64,000 nt of DNA from positions 496,001 to 560,000 of the forward strand of contig JAQSEB010000023.1 in assembly GCA_030063045.1 (NCBI GenBank), written 5' to 3'. A model generated the notes under the pieces. That model did no database searches and was not told the origin of the DNA. It was given only the letters and a program-made list of their open reading frames with translations. Positions 24,015 through 37,100 of this stretch are shown one piece after another. Each line of letters begins with the position of its first letter. Position 1 is the first letter of the stretch. Source of the stretch: Pratylenchus scribneri. Taxonomy: Eukaryota; Nematoda; Chromadorea; Rhabditida; Pratylenchidae. Both the position numbers and the translations under genes were made by a program.

Positions 24015-24176
24015 ATCTGTTGTTTTTTGGATATGAAATGTTTTTATTATTATTTTCCCGATAAATATTTTGATTTTAAATGTTCATTTAATTGCTTAAA
24101 ATGATTTAATTTTATCAATGATCTATCTTAAATTAATTATTAATCCTTTTTAAATACATAAATTTGTTATAAGAAA

Positions 24177-25319
24177 ATGGACGGAATGGAAATTGACAAA
24201 AATGATGAAAGCAAAATTGATGAAATTGCACGTTCAATAGATGGTAATTTATTTATCCTTAAATTCTTATTATCCAAAAAAACTTAACTCTTAGTTAACA
24301 GTCCAAAATTTCAACAATTTGTCAATAATTTGGCCCAGCGATTTGGAATTGTTCAACACCCAGATCCGGTGACCACACTCAAAGCTGTTCAAATTCGTAT
24401 TGCCAAACTTAAATCAATGTCGTCCGAAACTGGCTCATCCATAAATAAATCGACGCCACCGCCTCAATCAATTCCACTGTCATCGGTTGAAATTGGTAAC
24501 AATTCAATTAGCCAAAACTTGAAATTACCGAAAAGATTGTAACGGTTCAGAGGTTTGCCTAAACCCATAAACCTTATACCAAACGGATAAATCTTGTCAA
24601 GACGCATAATTTGATTGGTTAGGTTTTGAATTCAACCAATTCTAACTCACTATCAGGTTTTGAACCATTAAACCAAAATGGGTTTAACGTTTAATACCCT
24701 TTAATTGTTGACCAAACCAAAATGGGTTTAAACCGTTTAATACCCTTTAATTGTTGACCAAACCAAAATGGGTTTAAACCGTTTAATACCCTTTAATTGT
24801 TGACCAAACCAAAATGGGTTCAAACCGTTTAATACCCTTTAATTGTTGACCAAACCAAAATGGGTTTAAACCGTTTAATACCCTTTAATTGTTGACCAAA
24901 CCAAAATGGGTTTAAACCGTTTAATACCCTTTAATTGTTGACCAAACCAAAATGGGTTTAAACCGTTTAATACCCTTTAATTGTTGACCAACCATAACAA
25001 ATTATATACCATTCAATACTTATATCTTTACCAGCTCTATCCAATTTTGGGTATATTTGGTTTGTGAATTTAGGACAAACCCTCCTTTTAAACCACTATA
25101 ACTAATTTTGACACTCTTTCGAAAATTAATTTTTGTGATTTTTCAGGTGCAAAATCAACCGGCTCTCCAAAAATGGATGATGCAATTCGAATTCTTCGTC
25201 TTCTCCACGGGGCCCAGTTACGCGATGTTCAAACACAAATCAACGAATTGGTTGCGGAAGTTCAAAAAATCACGGCAAATCCAAAATGTGACCTCAATCT
25301 TGGAAAGATCGGACGTTAA
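24177..25319 (+). CDS. RTRAF: RTRAF/hCLE (C14orf166)-like protein, short form
   Basis: Three exons (24177-24243, 24295-24495, 25147-25319) give 146 residues. They match the C-terminal part of RTRAF: DVNSPKFQQFVNNLA, then DAIRILRLLHGAQLRDVQTQ, INELVAEVQKITANPKCD and LNLGKIGR at the very end. Human RTRAF (244 aa) has about 120 further N-terminal residues that are absent here: this model starts with 22 residues of its own (MDGMEIDKNDES...), directly after an acceptor-like GTTATAAG. RTRAF works in the tRNA ligase and RNA transport/Pol II complexes. Intron 2 contains a full element A. Either the N-terminal domain was lost or it is encoded elsewhere. Confidence 0.85.
24536..25110 (-). mobile_element. 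element A, complete copy with both inverted ends
   Basis: Inside RTRAF intron 2, inverted relative to the 20.3-kb copy. One end reads TTGTAACGGTTCAGAGGTTTG and the other, read inward on the opposite strand, TTATAGTGGTTTAAAAGGAG followed by GGTTTGTCC: imperfect terminal inverted repeats. Seven 46-bp units occupy ~24660-25000. Confidence 0.85.
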
Positions 25320-26000
25320 AACTTTTGTTAAATAATTTAAAATAATTTAATATTTGTTTTGATAAAATTGATAAAATATTTAATCATTTATTTACAAATG
25401 TTTTGAATCATTTTCTATTTTAAACCCATTGTTTAATTAAAAGAATGTGATTGTGATGAATATTGAGAAGCGGCTTTGCACCTTTTGAAGGATTTTGAAT
25501 AAAAATGCTGGCTCTAAAATAATATTTTGGGCGGCGAACAATTTAGATGAGAAAAGGGGAAGAGATAACAAACTAATTTGGATTTGGAGGGTTCGGGTAG
25601 AATAGAAGTAAAGTGGGATCGGGATGATGAAGTTTTGTTTTCTCGCCCGATTTGCTTCAAAAAAGCACATTTTGCAGGAAAAAAGCTTTTCGGAAAAAAG
25701 GGAAGCCAATTTTTTATGGATACAAACTTACTATTTAATTTGCCGAATAAAAACAGAAAATGCCTATCAATAATTCACACTATGGGGTAAAAAGACAATT
25801 CGGGGGGTAAAAAAAAGTAAATGGAGGGGCAAAACAAATAAATATGGGTAAAAAGCTGTTTTATCAAAAAAAGTACATCTAACAAACAAGCCGAACCCTG
25901 CTGATTTACGGGCATACCTATTATATAGACTATTAACCCAGGATGAATGATAAATTATGTTTTTTTAGAGCTTAAACTCAAAATTTAAAACCGACTAAGT
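25320..26000. other. intergenic in the gene cluster
   Basis: 680 bp. AT-rich then G/A-rich (25.5-25.85 kb). No exon was recognised. A TTTTTTTAGAGC acceptor-like site lies at ~25962-25971 ahead of the next start. Confidence 0.45.
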
Positions 26001-26710
26001 ATGAATCCGCAACTACAAGGACAGCCACCAAATCCGCAACTACAAGGGCCGCCACCAAATCCGCAACTACAAGGGCCGCCACCAAATCCGCAACTACAAG
26101 GGCCGCCACCAAATCCGCAACTACAAGGGCCGCCACCAAATCCGCATGCGCAACAACAACAGGTGAACGTTCCGCCAGCACCATCTCAATCAAATACATC
26201 ACTCGATGGGACCTATATTGGGCCAATGACCTTGCAGGAATTGATTGCCGAACTAGAAGCTGATGCTGGATCCCAAGTTATATTAGTAAGTTCAAGAAAA
26301 ATTTTTATTAGTGCATTTTCTATTATAGTTGACATCTGGACGCAGAGGTCTAAATGTTTTTTCTCGCATTGCTAATCAACCATTGGTTGCCCTGACACTT
26401 GGTGTTGCGCAGGCGGTGAAGCTTCGTGAACAACAAGAACGTGCCACTGTTGATCGGAATATTAATCAGCCAAATGCAGGCTTAATTCGTGCCAGTCGAT
26501 TCAAGAAACTTAGCCCCAAAAAGGCTGAATGGGATGAGACCAAAACACAAATCAAGTTCAACGTAAAATTTTAATATCAATTTGTAATTATACATTTATT
26601 TTTAGGCTCATTTCCAAGATAGTGAAAATGTCCACGTGCTTGTAAGTCAGAACAGAATATGAAATATTAAAATCACTTATTTTTAACAAATTTAGTGGAA
26701 GCCGCAATAA
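26001..26710 (+). CDS. unknown protein with N-terminal NPQLQGPPP repeats
   Basis: Four exons (26001-26285, 26329-26562, 26606-26641, 26696-26710) give about 189 residues. Residues 2-48 are five copies of a nine-residue Pro/Gln/Asn/Leu/Gly repeat (27-bp DNA unit), then a His-Ala-Gln4 linker. After that comes a more ordinary region: GPMTLQELIAELEADAGSQV, LTSGRRGLNVFSRIANQPLV, VKLREQQERATVD, RASRFKKLSPKKAEWDETK. I do not recognise the family. There is no signal peptide or membrane segment. The last two exons are short, and the end (WKPQ) is the least certain part. It lies within the operon-like cluster. Confidence 0.6.
26005..26147. repeat. 27-bp coding tandem repeat
   Basis: Five units built on AATCCGCAACTACAAGG + GCCGCCACCA, nearly identical at the DNA level, which implies recent expansion inside a coding exon. 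Confidence 0.9.
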
Positions 26711-26779
26711 TAACCTATCCAGACAAAGGCATATTGAGAGGAGCCAATCAAATCAAAATGTTGCAATTTATTTAAAAAA

Positions 26780-26930
26780 ATTCAAAATGTGACCTTAATC
26801 TTGGAAGGATTGGACGTTGAAATGTTTTAATTAAATGTTTTGATAAAATTGATAAAATATTTAATCATTTTTTTTCAAATGTTTGGATCATTTTCTTTTT
26901 TAATATCATTGTTTATTTATTATTTTTTAT
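26780..26930 (+). pseudogene. duplicated 3' end of RTRAF
   Basis: AAAATGTGACCTTAATCTTGG and GGATTGGACGTTGA reproduce the RTRAF terminus at 25285-25319 (SKCDLNLGRIGR then stop). The match continues into the 3' UTR (TTTTGATAAAATTGATAAAA, TATTTAATCATTT). No upstream RTRAF exon accompanies it. Confidence 0.85.
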
Positions 26931-26962
26931 TTGATATTTTACAGAAAAGAAACGGGAATGAG

Positions 26963-28299
<1,337 letters not shown>

Positions 28300-28446
28300 T
28301 TAATTATATTTTTTGTTATTTATTATGGAATAAAATTGTTTACAAAAATTAATTTGCAAATTCTCATAAAATGTTTTTTTTTCCAATCAAGAAATTATTT
28401 TTGTAATTCATTTTAATAAATTTAATAATTTTATTTCAATTAGAAA

Positions 28447-29807
28447 ATGGGCAAAGAACGACTAGACAATGCGGCTCCAGGTTTTTTTTGATATTTATTT
28501 TAATTTTGAAAATTTGGCTAATTCCGGTTACATATCTAGATAATTTTGAAAAATGCGACTTCTAGACCACAAACTGACTCGAAAATGGCTTTTTTCGGTT
28601 CGGAATGATCGATTTAGTCTATGAAATTAGTTTTGAAATAATTTACATGGTTTTAATAAGCTAAACCATTTTTTAAAACCAAAACCGGGTTTGGCCTACT
28701 AATTTTTTCCTTAGCCTTATTTTGGGTATAAAATTGAAATTTCTTAGAATAAATAGACAATGCCGAGTTGAATGAGCCTATTTTTAAGTCTATAGGTTTC
28801 CTAAAAACAGCAGATTTACAAAATTACCTAAACTAAAGGCCTGGGCAATTCCGGAATTAGTCAATTTCCAAAATTAGCTCTAAAATATCGATTTTTACAC
28901 GGTTCATTAATTTTAGTGGTTTATGCGACCAAATCCAGACGCAAAGAGGAGGCCGCAAATTTATCCGATGATGCAGTGGAAGAGCCAATAAATGCGCAAG
29001 AAATATTCGACCACATCCGTGACATCAACGACCCCGAACATCCATACACGCTGGAACAGTTGAATGTGGTATCGGAGGAATTAATTACGGTCAGTACGGA
29101 TCCGGCAGATCCATTCGTGGATGTTCGCTTCACTCCAACAATCCCACATTGTTCGCTGGCAGCGCTGATTGGGCTTTGCATTTATACAAAATTGAGAAGG
29201 TTTGTTACATATTTTTTTATTAGGATTACTGTTTTTCGTGTAGAAATACACTTTAGGAGGTATATAAGTTGAAATCATAAGCCCGAAAAAATTATTGTCC
29301 TCGGAGCGGATTCGAACCCGAGACCTAAATTATTCAAAATTGGAGGTCCCTATTTGGGTTGAAAATTTTTAAAAATTTTTTTTTGCTCTAGTAAATGGTA
29401 TAAAAATGCATTAAAGTAGAAATTTAACAAGAAAAAAAATTATTCGCCTCCGAGTGGATTTGAACCCGAGACCTAAATTTTGCCAAAAGTTAAGTTCCTT
29501 CAATTGGGTCGAAAATTTTAAAAAAAATTTTAAATAAAATATTAAATAAATTTTTAAAATTCAAGGTCATTGCCCAGGGACATGAAAATCCTGGTGCGAA
29601 TCACCCAAGGTTCACACAGCACGGAGGAGTCCATAAATCGTCAATTGGCCGACAAAGAGAGGGTAAATTAAATATTTTTCAAATTTTTTCATTTTTTTTA
29701 ATTTTAAGGTCTCCGCCGCAATGGAAAATGTGAATTTGATGCAAACAATCAATGCTTGCTTAAAGCCTCGTGCCGACCAAAATGAAGATGATGATTTTGA
29801 TGATTGA
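28447..29807 (+). CDS. CIAO2B: CIAO2B (FAM96B/MIP18), cytosolic Fe-S assembly factor
   Basis: Four exons (28447-28480, 28917-29199, 29566-29662, 29709-29807) give 170 residues. The DUF59/MIP18 core is visible: IFDHIRDINDPEHPYTLEQL, VVSEELITV, VDVRFTPTIPHCSLAALIGL, RSLPRDMKILVRITQGSHST, EESINRQLADKERVSAAMEN. The conserved reactive Cys lies in PTIPHCS. The family acts with CIAO1 and MMS19 to insert Fe-S clusters into nuclear and cytosolic targets. The start is 3 bp after a TTCAATTAG acceptor, fitting trans-splicing; the gap from the AK6 stop is 147 bp. Intron 1 holds repeat G and intron 2 two B-box repeats. Confidence 0.94.
28500..28890. repeat. dispersed repeat G, copy 2
   Basis: Starts GGCTAATTCCGGTTAC and ends CAATTCCGGAATTAG, giving short inverted ends. 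The interior shares ATCGATTTAGTCTATGAAAT and AAAACCAAAACCGGG blocks with 21.87-22.16 kb. Fills CIAO2B intron 1. Confidence 0.45.
29285..29560 (-). repeat. two B-box repeats, minus orientation
   Basis: GGAGCGGATTCGAACCCGAG at ~29303 and CCGAGTGGATTTGAACCCGAG-like sequence at ~29451 are reverse complements of the B-box motif found elsewhere. Each is followed by ACCTAAATT and GGGTTGAAAATTTT/GGGTCGAAAATTTT. Confidence 0.6.
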
Positions 29808-29962
29808 ATCAATCAATAAATATTTTATTTATTTTGATTAATAAAAGATTTAAATAAATATTCAATAATTAATTATTTTTTTTTACAAAAAATTATTTTT
29901 AATGTATTTCATTAATTAAATTGCTAATTTAAATTGAACTTGTTACTTTAAAATTGACTAGA

Positions 29963-30979
29963 ATGTGCCGCCTTTGGACCAGAATTCGCTATGGTGTCCG
30001 CTGGAACCCAGAAGAACAAGCGGAATTGGCGCTAAAAGCACTGAACATGAAAGAGGTCCAATCAATCGATATTTCGCTGGATCCATTCTACAAGGAGAAT
30101 ACGGCCTTAAGGTTTTTAATTACATATTTTTTTCATTCAATATTTCAATTGTTAAGGCAATTTTGGCATAAAATTACTACACAAAAGGTTGGTGTGGGGG
30201 GATTTTGGGGAATAGCCCACTTGGCGCCATTTAAAATAACTCTTTAAGGACGGAGCCATTTTTAATGATTTAAGTATCAAATTAAAGAGCTGACTTTTGG
30301 CTATAAATAATATTAATTTTTATTTAAATTGTTTCAGAAATGAAAAAGTTATGCCCAAAAAACCATTGAAAATTTCGTTGATCCATAGAAAGGTCATTTT
30401 AAATGGTTTTTTGGGTATAACTTCATTATTTCTGAACCAATTTAAATAAAATTAATTTTATTTGATAGCCAAAAATCTGCTCTTTAATTTGCTACTAAAA
30501 TCATCAAAATTGTTTCAATGAACTATTTTAAACGGCGACAAGTTGGGATGTACCCAGAATTTTGCTCAAATTAATGAATTATTTTCAATTTAGGTTAGAG
30601 AATCAAATCCAAAAGTCCGCTTGAACACCGAAATTCGATGCGATGGCCAACCTCCATATTTCATCATGCATCTCCGTAAGCATTTTAATTTAAATTTCTT
30701 AAATTTTTCCATTCAAATTTGCAGAAAATGGAAAGAAATTCAAATTCAAAACGGAGGGATTCCATATTTCGGATCTTCTTCGCAGGTAAATTTTTCACTA
30801 ATTCGATTTAAATTAAATGGAATTAAAAATAATTTAGGCTAAATCGACTAATGGGCAATCCGGAAATGGCCCCCAAGGGAATTCCATATGAACAGGAAAG
30901 GGATGTATTCGACCATGAGTTGGAGAACAAAATGAAGAAACCGGATGGCAAAAAGAAATTGCATCATTTTTTGACCTGA
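29963..30979 (+). CDS. mrpl-53: mitochondrial ribosomal protein L53 (mL53)
   Basis: Four exons (29963-30111, 30599-30675, 30725-30785, 30838-30979) give 142 residues. The thioredoxin-like mL53 pattern is seen in WNPEEQAELALKAL, TALRESNPKVRLNTEIRCDG, MHLQNGKKFKFKTEGFH and ISDLLRRLNRLM, plus a charged C-terminus. It is a component of the mitochondrial large ribosomal subunit. The start is 1-2 bp after GACTAG, 155 bp from the CIAO2B stop. Intron 1 contains foldback element B; splicing across it uses the second of two AG sites (TTTAGGTTAG), because only that one keeps the frame. Last gene of the cluster; the stop is 182 bp from the convergent P4-ATPase stop. Confidence 0.8.
30216..30547. mobile_element. 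foldback element B in mL53 intron 1
   Basis: Ends CCACTTGGCGCCATTTAAAA and TTTTAAACGGCGACAAGTTG, inverted to each other. Arms continue with TTAAAGAGCTGACTTTTGGC versus GCCAAAAATCTGCTCTTTAA. The whole ~330 bp folds on itself around a short centre. No ORF. Confidence 0.8.
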
Positions 30980-31160
30980 TTTTATTCTATTTTAGGCCGA
31001 TGTTTACTGATTATTTTATTATTAGAAAATGTTGATTTGAATAAATGCATGAAATTTATACCGGAAAATGTGAAGAAAAAAAAGTGAATTTTGTGTGTCA
31101 AAAAATATGTGTGAAAGGGGAAGGGAAAGTGATGAATGCCATTTTGGAAACAAAAATATA

Positions 31161-34100
31161 TTAAACATTTGTGTGATGTTGGGAAAATAGTGGGGTGTGA
31201 CCATTTTGATGAGGGTGGTGGATGGGAAAATGTGATGATCTGCTGTGGTTGTTGTTGGTGGAATGTCTGTAGGCAACACCAGAGTCCATGAAGGGCCTGC
31301 GCGTTGTAAATGTTATCCGTGATGAGGTGCTGAAAAAAGGAAAATTTTTAAATTAAATTTTAATTTTTTCTGAATTTTAAAAAATTTTATATTAAATTTT
31401 AATTTCCATATTTAAAAATTTCACATTAAATTTTGTAATTTTCGAATTTAAAATTTTTTTAATTTCTTATTTTTAAAAATTTTCATATTAAATCTTTAAC
31501 GAATTTTAATTTTTTTTTATTAAATTTTTTATTTTTATATTAAATTTTACTTTTTACAATTTCCTTGTTGTGCCTTTGATTCATAAAAATTTGGATGGTT
31601 TTCAACATCATTGCCCTCCTCAATAATTGTCTCAAAATTGTTGTTGCCATTTGCTGCTCGTCTATATGTTGCCCCATAATTGTCCATGGAAAAATTGTTC
31701 GGTTTTGGAATGATTGAAGTTTGTTCGGTTGAATGGGAGGAAGAATGCGGGTAAAATGAAGTGCGATTTGTATTATTTGTAGGTGGAAAATTTGTTGAGT
31801 CATTTGGAGGTGAAGGTGAGGGTGAATGATGGCGATTTTGGTGTTTAACAAGTGGAATGCTAGAGGTGTGTCTGCAAAAAATTGGGAGAAATAATTTTTA
31901 ATTGAATTAAATATTTAAAAAATTAAAAATTATTATTATTTACCCATAAAATTATTAAAAATTTACCGAAAATTTTTCTTGCCGAAAAATAACATTTTTA
32001 TTTTTAGCTATAAAATTTATTTATTCCATATGACTTAGTTGGTACAGTGGTAAAATCCTTGACTCTAGCCCCATTGTGCGTGGGTTCGATTCCCACCGCC
32101 GGCGAATCATTTTTCTAGACCCAAGGCATAATTTTTCATTAAAAAAGCCAATTTGGCCAATTTTTATGGTCCCAAAAATATTTTTCGTCATCAAATATGG
32201 GAAAAATCCGTTAAATTTTATGGACAAATTTATGGCCACATTTTTTATTTAATTTTTGGGCATTTACCTTACTTCTTCAAGTTGCCCTCCGCCATCCATA
32301 TTTGTCACATTGCATCCATGGCATCCTTGTGTTTTGCGTTTCTCTTTTTGGCATAAAATTTCCCGGGGCGATGGCCTCAATGATGTGCAAAAACTTAAAA
32401 AAAAATTAAATTAAAAATAATTAAAAATATTCTAAGACTAACCCTTTGATGATAAAATCGGCAAAAAGAGTAAAAATTGGAACAAAAATGAAGGAAAGCC
32501 AAAATGTGACACTGGACACCATCATCCCAAACATTCCATGCATTTCGGCACCCAAAGGGATGAAATGCCAAGTCTTAAAGAAATTAATTTTAATTTAAAA
32601 TTGCCAAAAATTACCAAAGAATAAAATGCCAAAAATATGAACCAAGAGAGCATTGAGCCAAAACAGGAAATGGCAATGACCCAAGTCCATGAATCACATT
32701 CCAGCATGGCTTTGATGCAAACGGTGGCAACAACAAACTAAAAATATGGGGCAAAATGTGAGAATAATAAACAATTATTTTAATTAAATTAATTTATTTT
32801 TGTGGCCATATAAACTTGGCCATGATTTACTGTTATAAGTAGGGAATTAATTTTAAGGCCAAGCGAAGGATTTAAAAATGGCGTAGAACAAGTTTTTGTT
32901 TTTTGTCCCCAAAATGCAGATTTTTAGATAATTTTATAATTTTTTTAAATTGCTAATATAGCTTCAAAAATCTAACAATTTGTGCCAGGGGATTTTTTGT
33001 GAATTTAACAAAATATTTAAAATATTTTTAGTGAATTTTTCAAAATATTTTCAGAATTTTTTTCTTTTTCCATCTAATTAAAATGCTACGCCATTGTCTG
33101 CCATGGCTCAATTGGTAAACATTTTGATCCTTCGCTCATACTACTGGGGTTCGATCCCCTACAGAGGCATGCCATTTTTTTGAATTTTTATTTTGAATAT
33201 TTTAAAAATTAATATTTTTTGTAAGTTAAATATTTTCTATATCAATTTTAAATTAAATTAAAATGTAAATTAACCGTATAAAGTGAATTCCCAAATAGAA
33301 GCCATCCTCCATTTCTGCCCGTCTCCCATAGGATGCCACCGGCCCCATAAATGAAATAGGTCAAAAAGAAGAGCATCAACGAATGCCATAAAGAGACGCC
33401 AATCCACAGAATGAATCGCTGAAAATTAGGGTTCAAAATTTGAAATGTTAAAAAATTACTTACAAAATTGGAGAAGGCCATTTTCTGAAAACTTTGGTAA
33501 ATTTCGGGATGGCTTAGAATGAGCCGTTGGGAAATTGGTCGATCGAAAAGACCCAAAATGATGGGGGGCAATGCGGTGAAAATCACATTGAACATTGCTT
33601 AAAAATATTTAATTAATTTTATTTTAATTTAATTAAAAAACTAATTGATTTAATTTTATTCTAATTAAATTAATATAATTCTAGTTTAATAAAAAAAAAT
33701 AATTTATATTTAATTTTATTCAAATTTAATAAAAAAATTAATTGATAATTTCATTCGAATTTAATTAAAAAATTAATTTTAATTGAATAAAAAAATAATT
33801 GATTTAATTTAATTAAATTAAAATGATAATTATTTTTAAATTAATTAATAATTTAAAATAATTTTTTTATTACCAATGCTCCAACGCTCAAAAATAGTCA
33901 CGCCGGAAAATGCGGAGAAGAAAGCAAACCACAATTCAATAATGTAAAGGCAAATATTCTTGTAAAAACTATAGAGAATGACTTTGACCGTCCTTTCGTA
34001 ATTCCAAGTACCTAAAAATGTAAAATTAAATTTATATTAAATTTGATGAAATAACCATGAATGAGGATTAATCGTTGCAAATATTGGAATTGTGCAATTG

Positions 34101-37100
34101 AATAGTCACTGGCAGAGGCCGCTTGCAAGCCTAAAATAGTAATTTAATTAATTTATCGATTAATTTATTTAATTAATGTTGGTAATTAATTGAAATTATT
34201 GGCAATTAATTTTAGCCGTAAATCATTGAAAATTTTACCATAATTTTTTGGTGTAGGAAAATCATCATTTTCTGAGGTTATAAAACTTGGGCTTAGGATA
34301 TTTAAATTAAGTTTAGTTCAAGATATTGATTTGAGTAGTTCAGTGGTAAAATCCTCGCCTTAATGCCATGAAGGGTTGGGTTCAGTTCCCATTGGTGGCA
34401 AGTCTTTTTTTCCTGCCTTTGGGCAGGATTGGCTTTAAAAAGGGTTCGATTTAGTCGATTTTCATAGGCTTAAAATAAATTTTTTAATACCAAAATTGTG
34501 AAACTCAGGGATTTTATTAGATAAATTAATATTTTCCTATTAATTAATTAATTATTTAATTTTTTCCAAATTTAATAATTGAAAAAATAAATAATAACCG
34601 ACCTTCTTCTCCGGTAATTCCCACACCAACATTGGCCGCTTGGATCATGGCCACATCGTTTGCGCCATCGCCCACGGCCAGAACAGTTTTTCCTTCCAAT
34701 GTTTTGACAATTTCGACAATTTCCGCTTTCTAAAATGCATAAAAAAATATTTAATTAATTTTGAGTTAATTTTAGACCTGCATTGGAGTCATTCGACAGC
34801 AAATTACGGAATAGCAATCCACAATCAATTCAGCGAATATTCTTCTCGCCTCTCCAGTCACCTGAATATATATAAAATATAAATCAATAATTATTGGAAT
34901 ATAAATAAATTAATGAAATTCCCGAAAAAGTGTAATATGCCAAAATAATTAAAAATGGTTTAAGGAAGGGTTTGTCCTACATTCACAAACCAAATATACC
35001 CAAAATTGGATAGAGCTGGTCAAGATGGACGCATTGAATGGTATATAATTTGTTATGGTTTGGTCAACAATTAAAGGGTATTAAACGGTTTAAACCCATT
35101 TTGGTTTGGTCAACAATTAAAGGGTATTAAACGGTTTAAACCCATTTTGGTTTAATGGTTTAAAACTAAGTTAGAATTGGTTAAACTCAAAGCCAAAACA
35201 TAATCAAATGATACTTCCTGATGAGATCTATTGATTGGGTATAAGTAAGATTTATGGTCTATAATAAAGTTTTGAACCGGTTTAATTTTTCGACATTTTT
35301 GATTTTATTTTTCGACATTTTTAATATTTTATTTTGGCAATTTTTAAATAATATTTTCCAAATTAAATTGAAATAAAATTTAAATTTACCGCATGATGCA
35401 AACTTGCTCCATCAATGACCAGCGCAAATTCGGTGCCCGATTCCAAATAACGGTGTGATTCATTTTTGAATCGTCTCAATTTGGCCAAAACCGAATCGTA
35501 GGATTTTTCGGCAATTTTCATCAGCTTTGTGTGTTTTGAACAAATTGAGGAGGATTGGGCAATTTGGATGGCCGTTTCCAGTTTATCGCCAGTCAACATC
35601 CAAATGTGAATTCCAGCGTCCAACAAAGTTCTTATTGTCGATGGGACATTCTGTTAAAATAATTAATTGAAAAATAATAAATAATTTAAGTTTATTTAAG
35701 TATCCAAAAATTGTTTTAATAATTTTTTATGTTATATTTGGATGTTAAACCTAAATATTCATTTATTTTAATCAAATTTGGTCATTTTGGTAAGGAAATG
35801 CCACTATTAATTGTACAGAACCTATTCAATTTTTAATATTCATGGTAGATGTCGGTCTCGAGATTACCAAAATTGGCATAAATTTAGCAAAATTGGAAAT
35901 CAAATTTGTGTTTAAAAATTTATTCAGCCTTATTTCAGCCGTATTTGGCCATCTTGGCAAGGGATAATTCCAACATTTACAAATATATGGAATCTCTGTA
36001 TACTGTATTGGATATATTTTACAAAGGTATCGGTTTAAAACCCGGTTTTTCAACTTAAATGTTGGTTTTCAGTTATCTTAAAAATTTCCTGGGTTTAAAT
36101 TTCATTGATTTTTTTAAAACCGAGATCGACTTTGAGCTATACTATACTAATCTAAATATGTTAAAAGGTCCGGTATTTGATTACAAAGATTGGCATAAAT
36201 TAGCTAGGATTAAAAGGTGAATTCATTCCCAACTCATTCCTATTCCTAATTAATTCAATTAACAAATCTTAATAGAATTAAAATTTAAATAATCTCAAAA
36301 TAATTTAATAATTTAAAATCCCCCACCTCTTGCAATTTATCCTCAATTGCGGTAATTCCAATCAACAACAAATCCTTCTCAATTTCCTCTGCCACTGCCT
36401 TCAATTTATTTTCGCGTTCCTCCAATGCGGTGGAAGCATCCTTGAATTTGGCTACCCATTCCCGGTAAATATTCGCATCCAATTCCCTCATTGCAAAGCA
36501 CAACGTGCGATAACCTAAAATATTTAATTTAAAAAGTTTCATAGATTAGAGCTTTAGGTTTTAGGCTAATTAAGGTTTATAGATTTTATAAATTATTTTT
36601 TACAAAATTTAAGTATCGGAGTTAGAATCCGATCAGAGGAAAATTATTTTTTTTCAGTCTTTTTTTATAGTATATTTCTAGGCCAAACAAATTTATTTTG
36701 AAAATTTTTAACTAAACAGGGTTTTTGCAAAATTTCTAGGGTCTTGAGTTCGAATCCACTCAGTGGACGACAATAAATTTCTTCAAGCTTAATTTCCACT
36801 TTTATACATTCTACGGTATATTTTTAGACTTAAGAATTTTTTGAAAATTTCCGACCTATAGGGGACCTTTTTGCAAAAATTAAGGGGTCTCGGGTTCGAA
36901 TCCGCTCAGAGTCCAATATTTTTTTCGGGTTTGATTCCAACTTTTATGAATTTTAAATTATATTTCTGGATCAAATAAATTATTTTGAATAAAAAAAAAA
37001 TTTAAAAAGGGCAGGAAATTTAAATTTTGAAAAAATTGCCCTCGAAATTCCCTCCTCACCTTTATTTGCATATTTATCAATGGCCTCTTTTGAATCATTC

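Noticed and set aside
25978..26226. Minus-strand frame of repeated LVAALVVAD
   Set aside because: Antisense of the 27-bp coding repeat of the unknown operon gene.
32021..32239. Minus-strand frame with [20 protein letters not shown]
   Set aside because: It is the antisense of the tRNA-like sequence, a common spurious translation.
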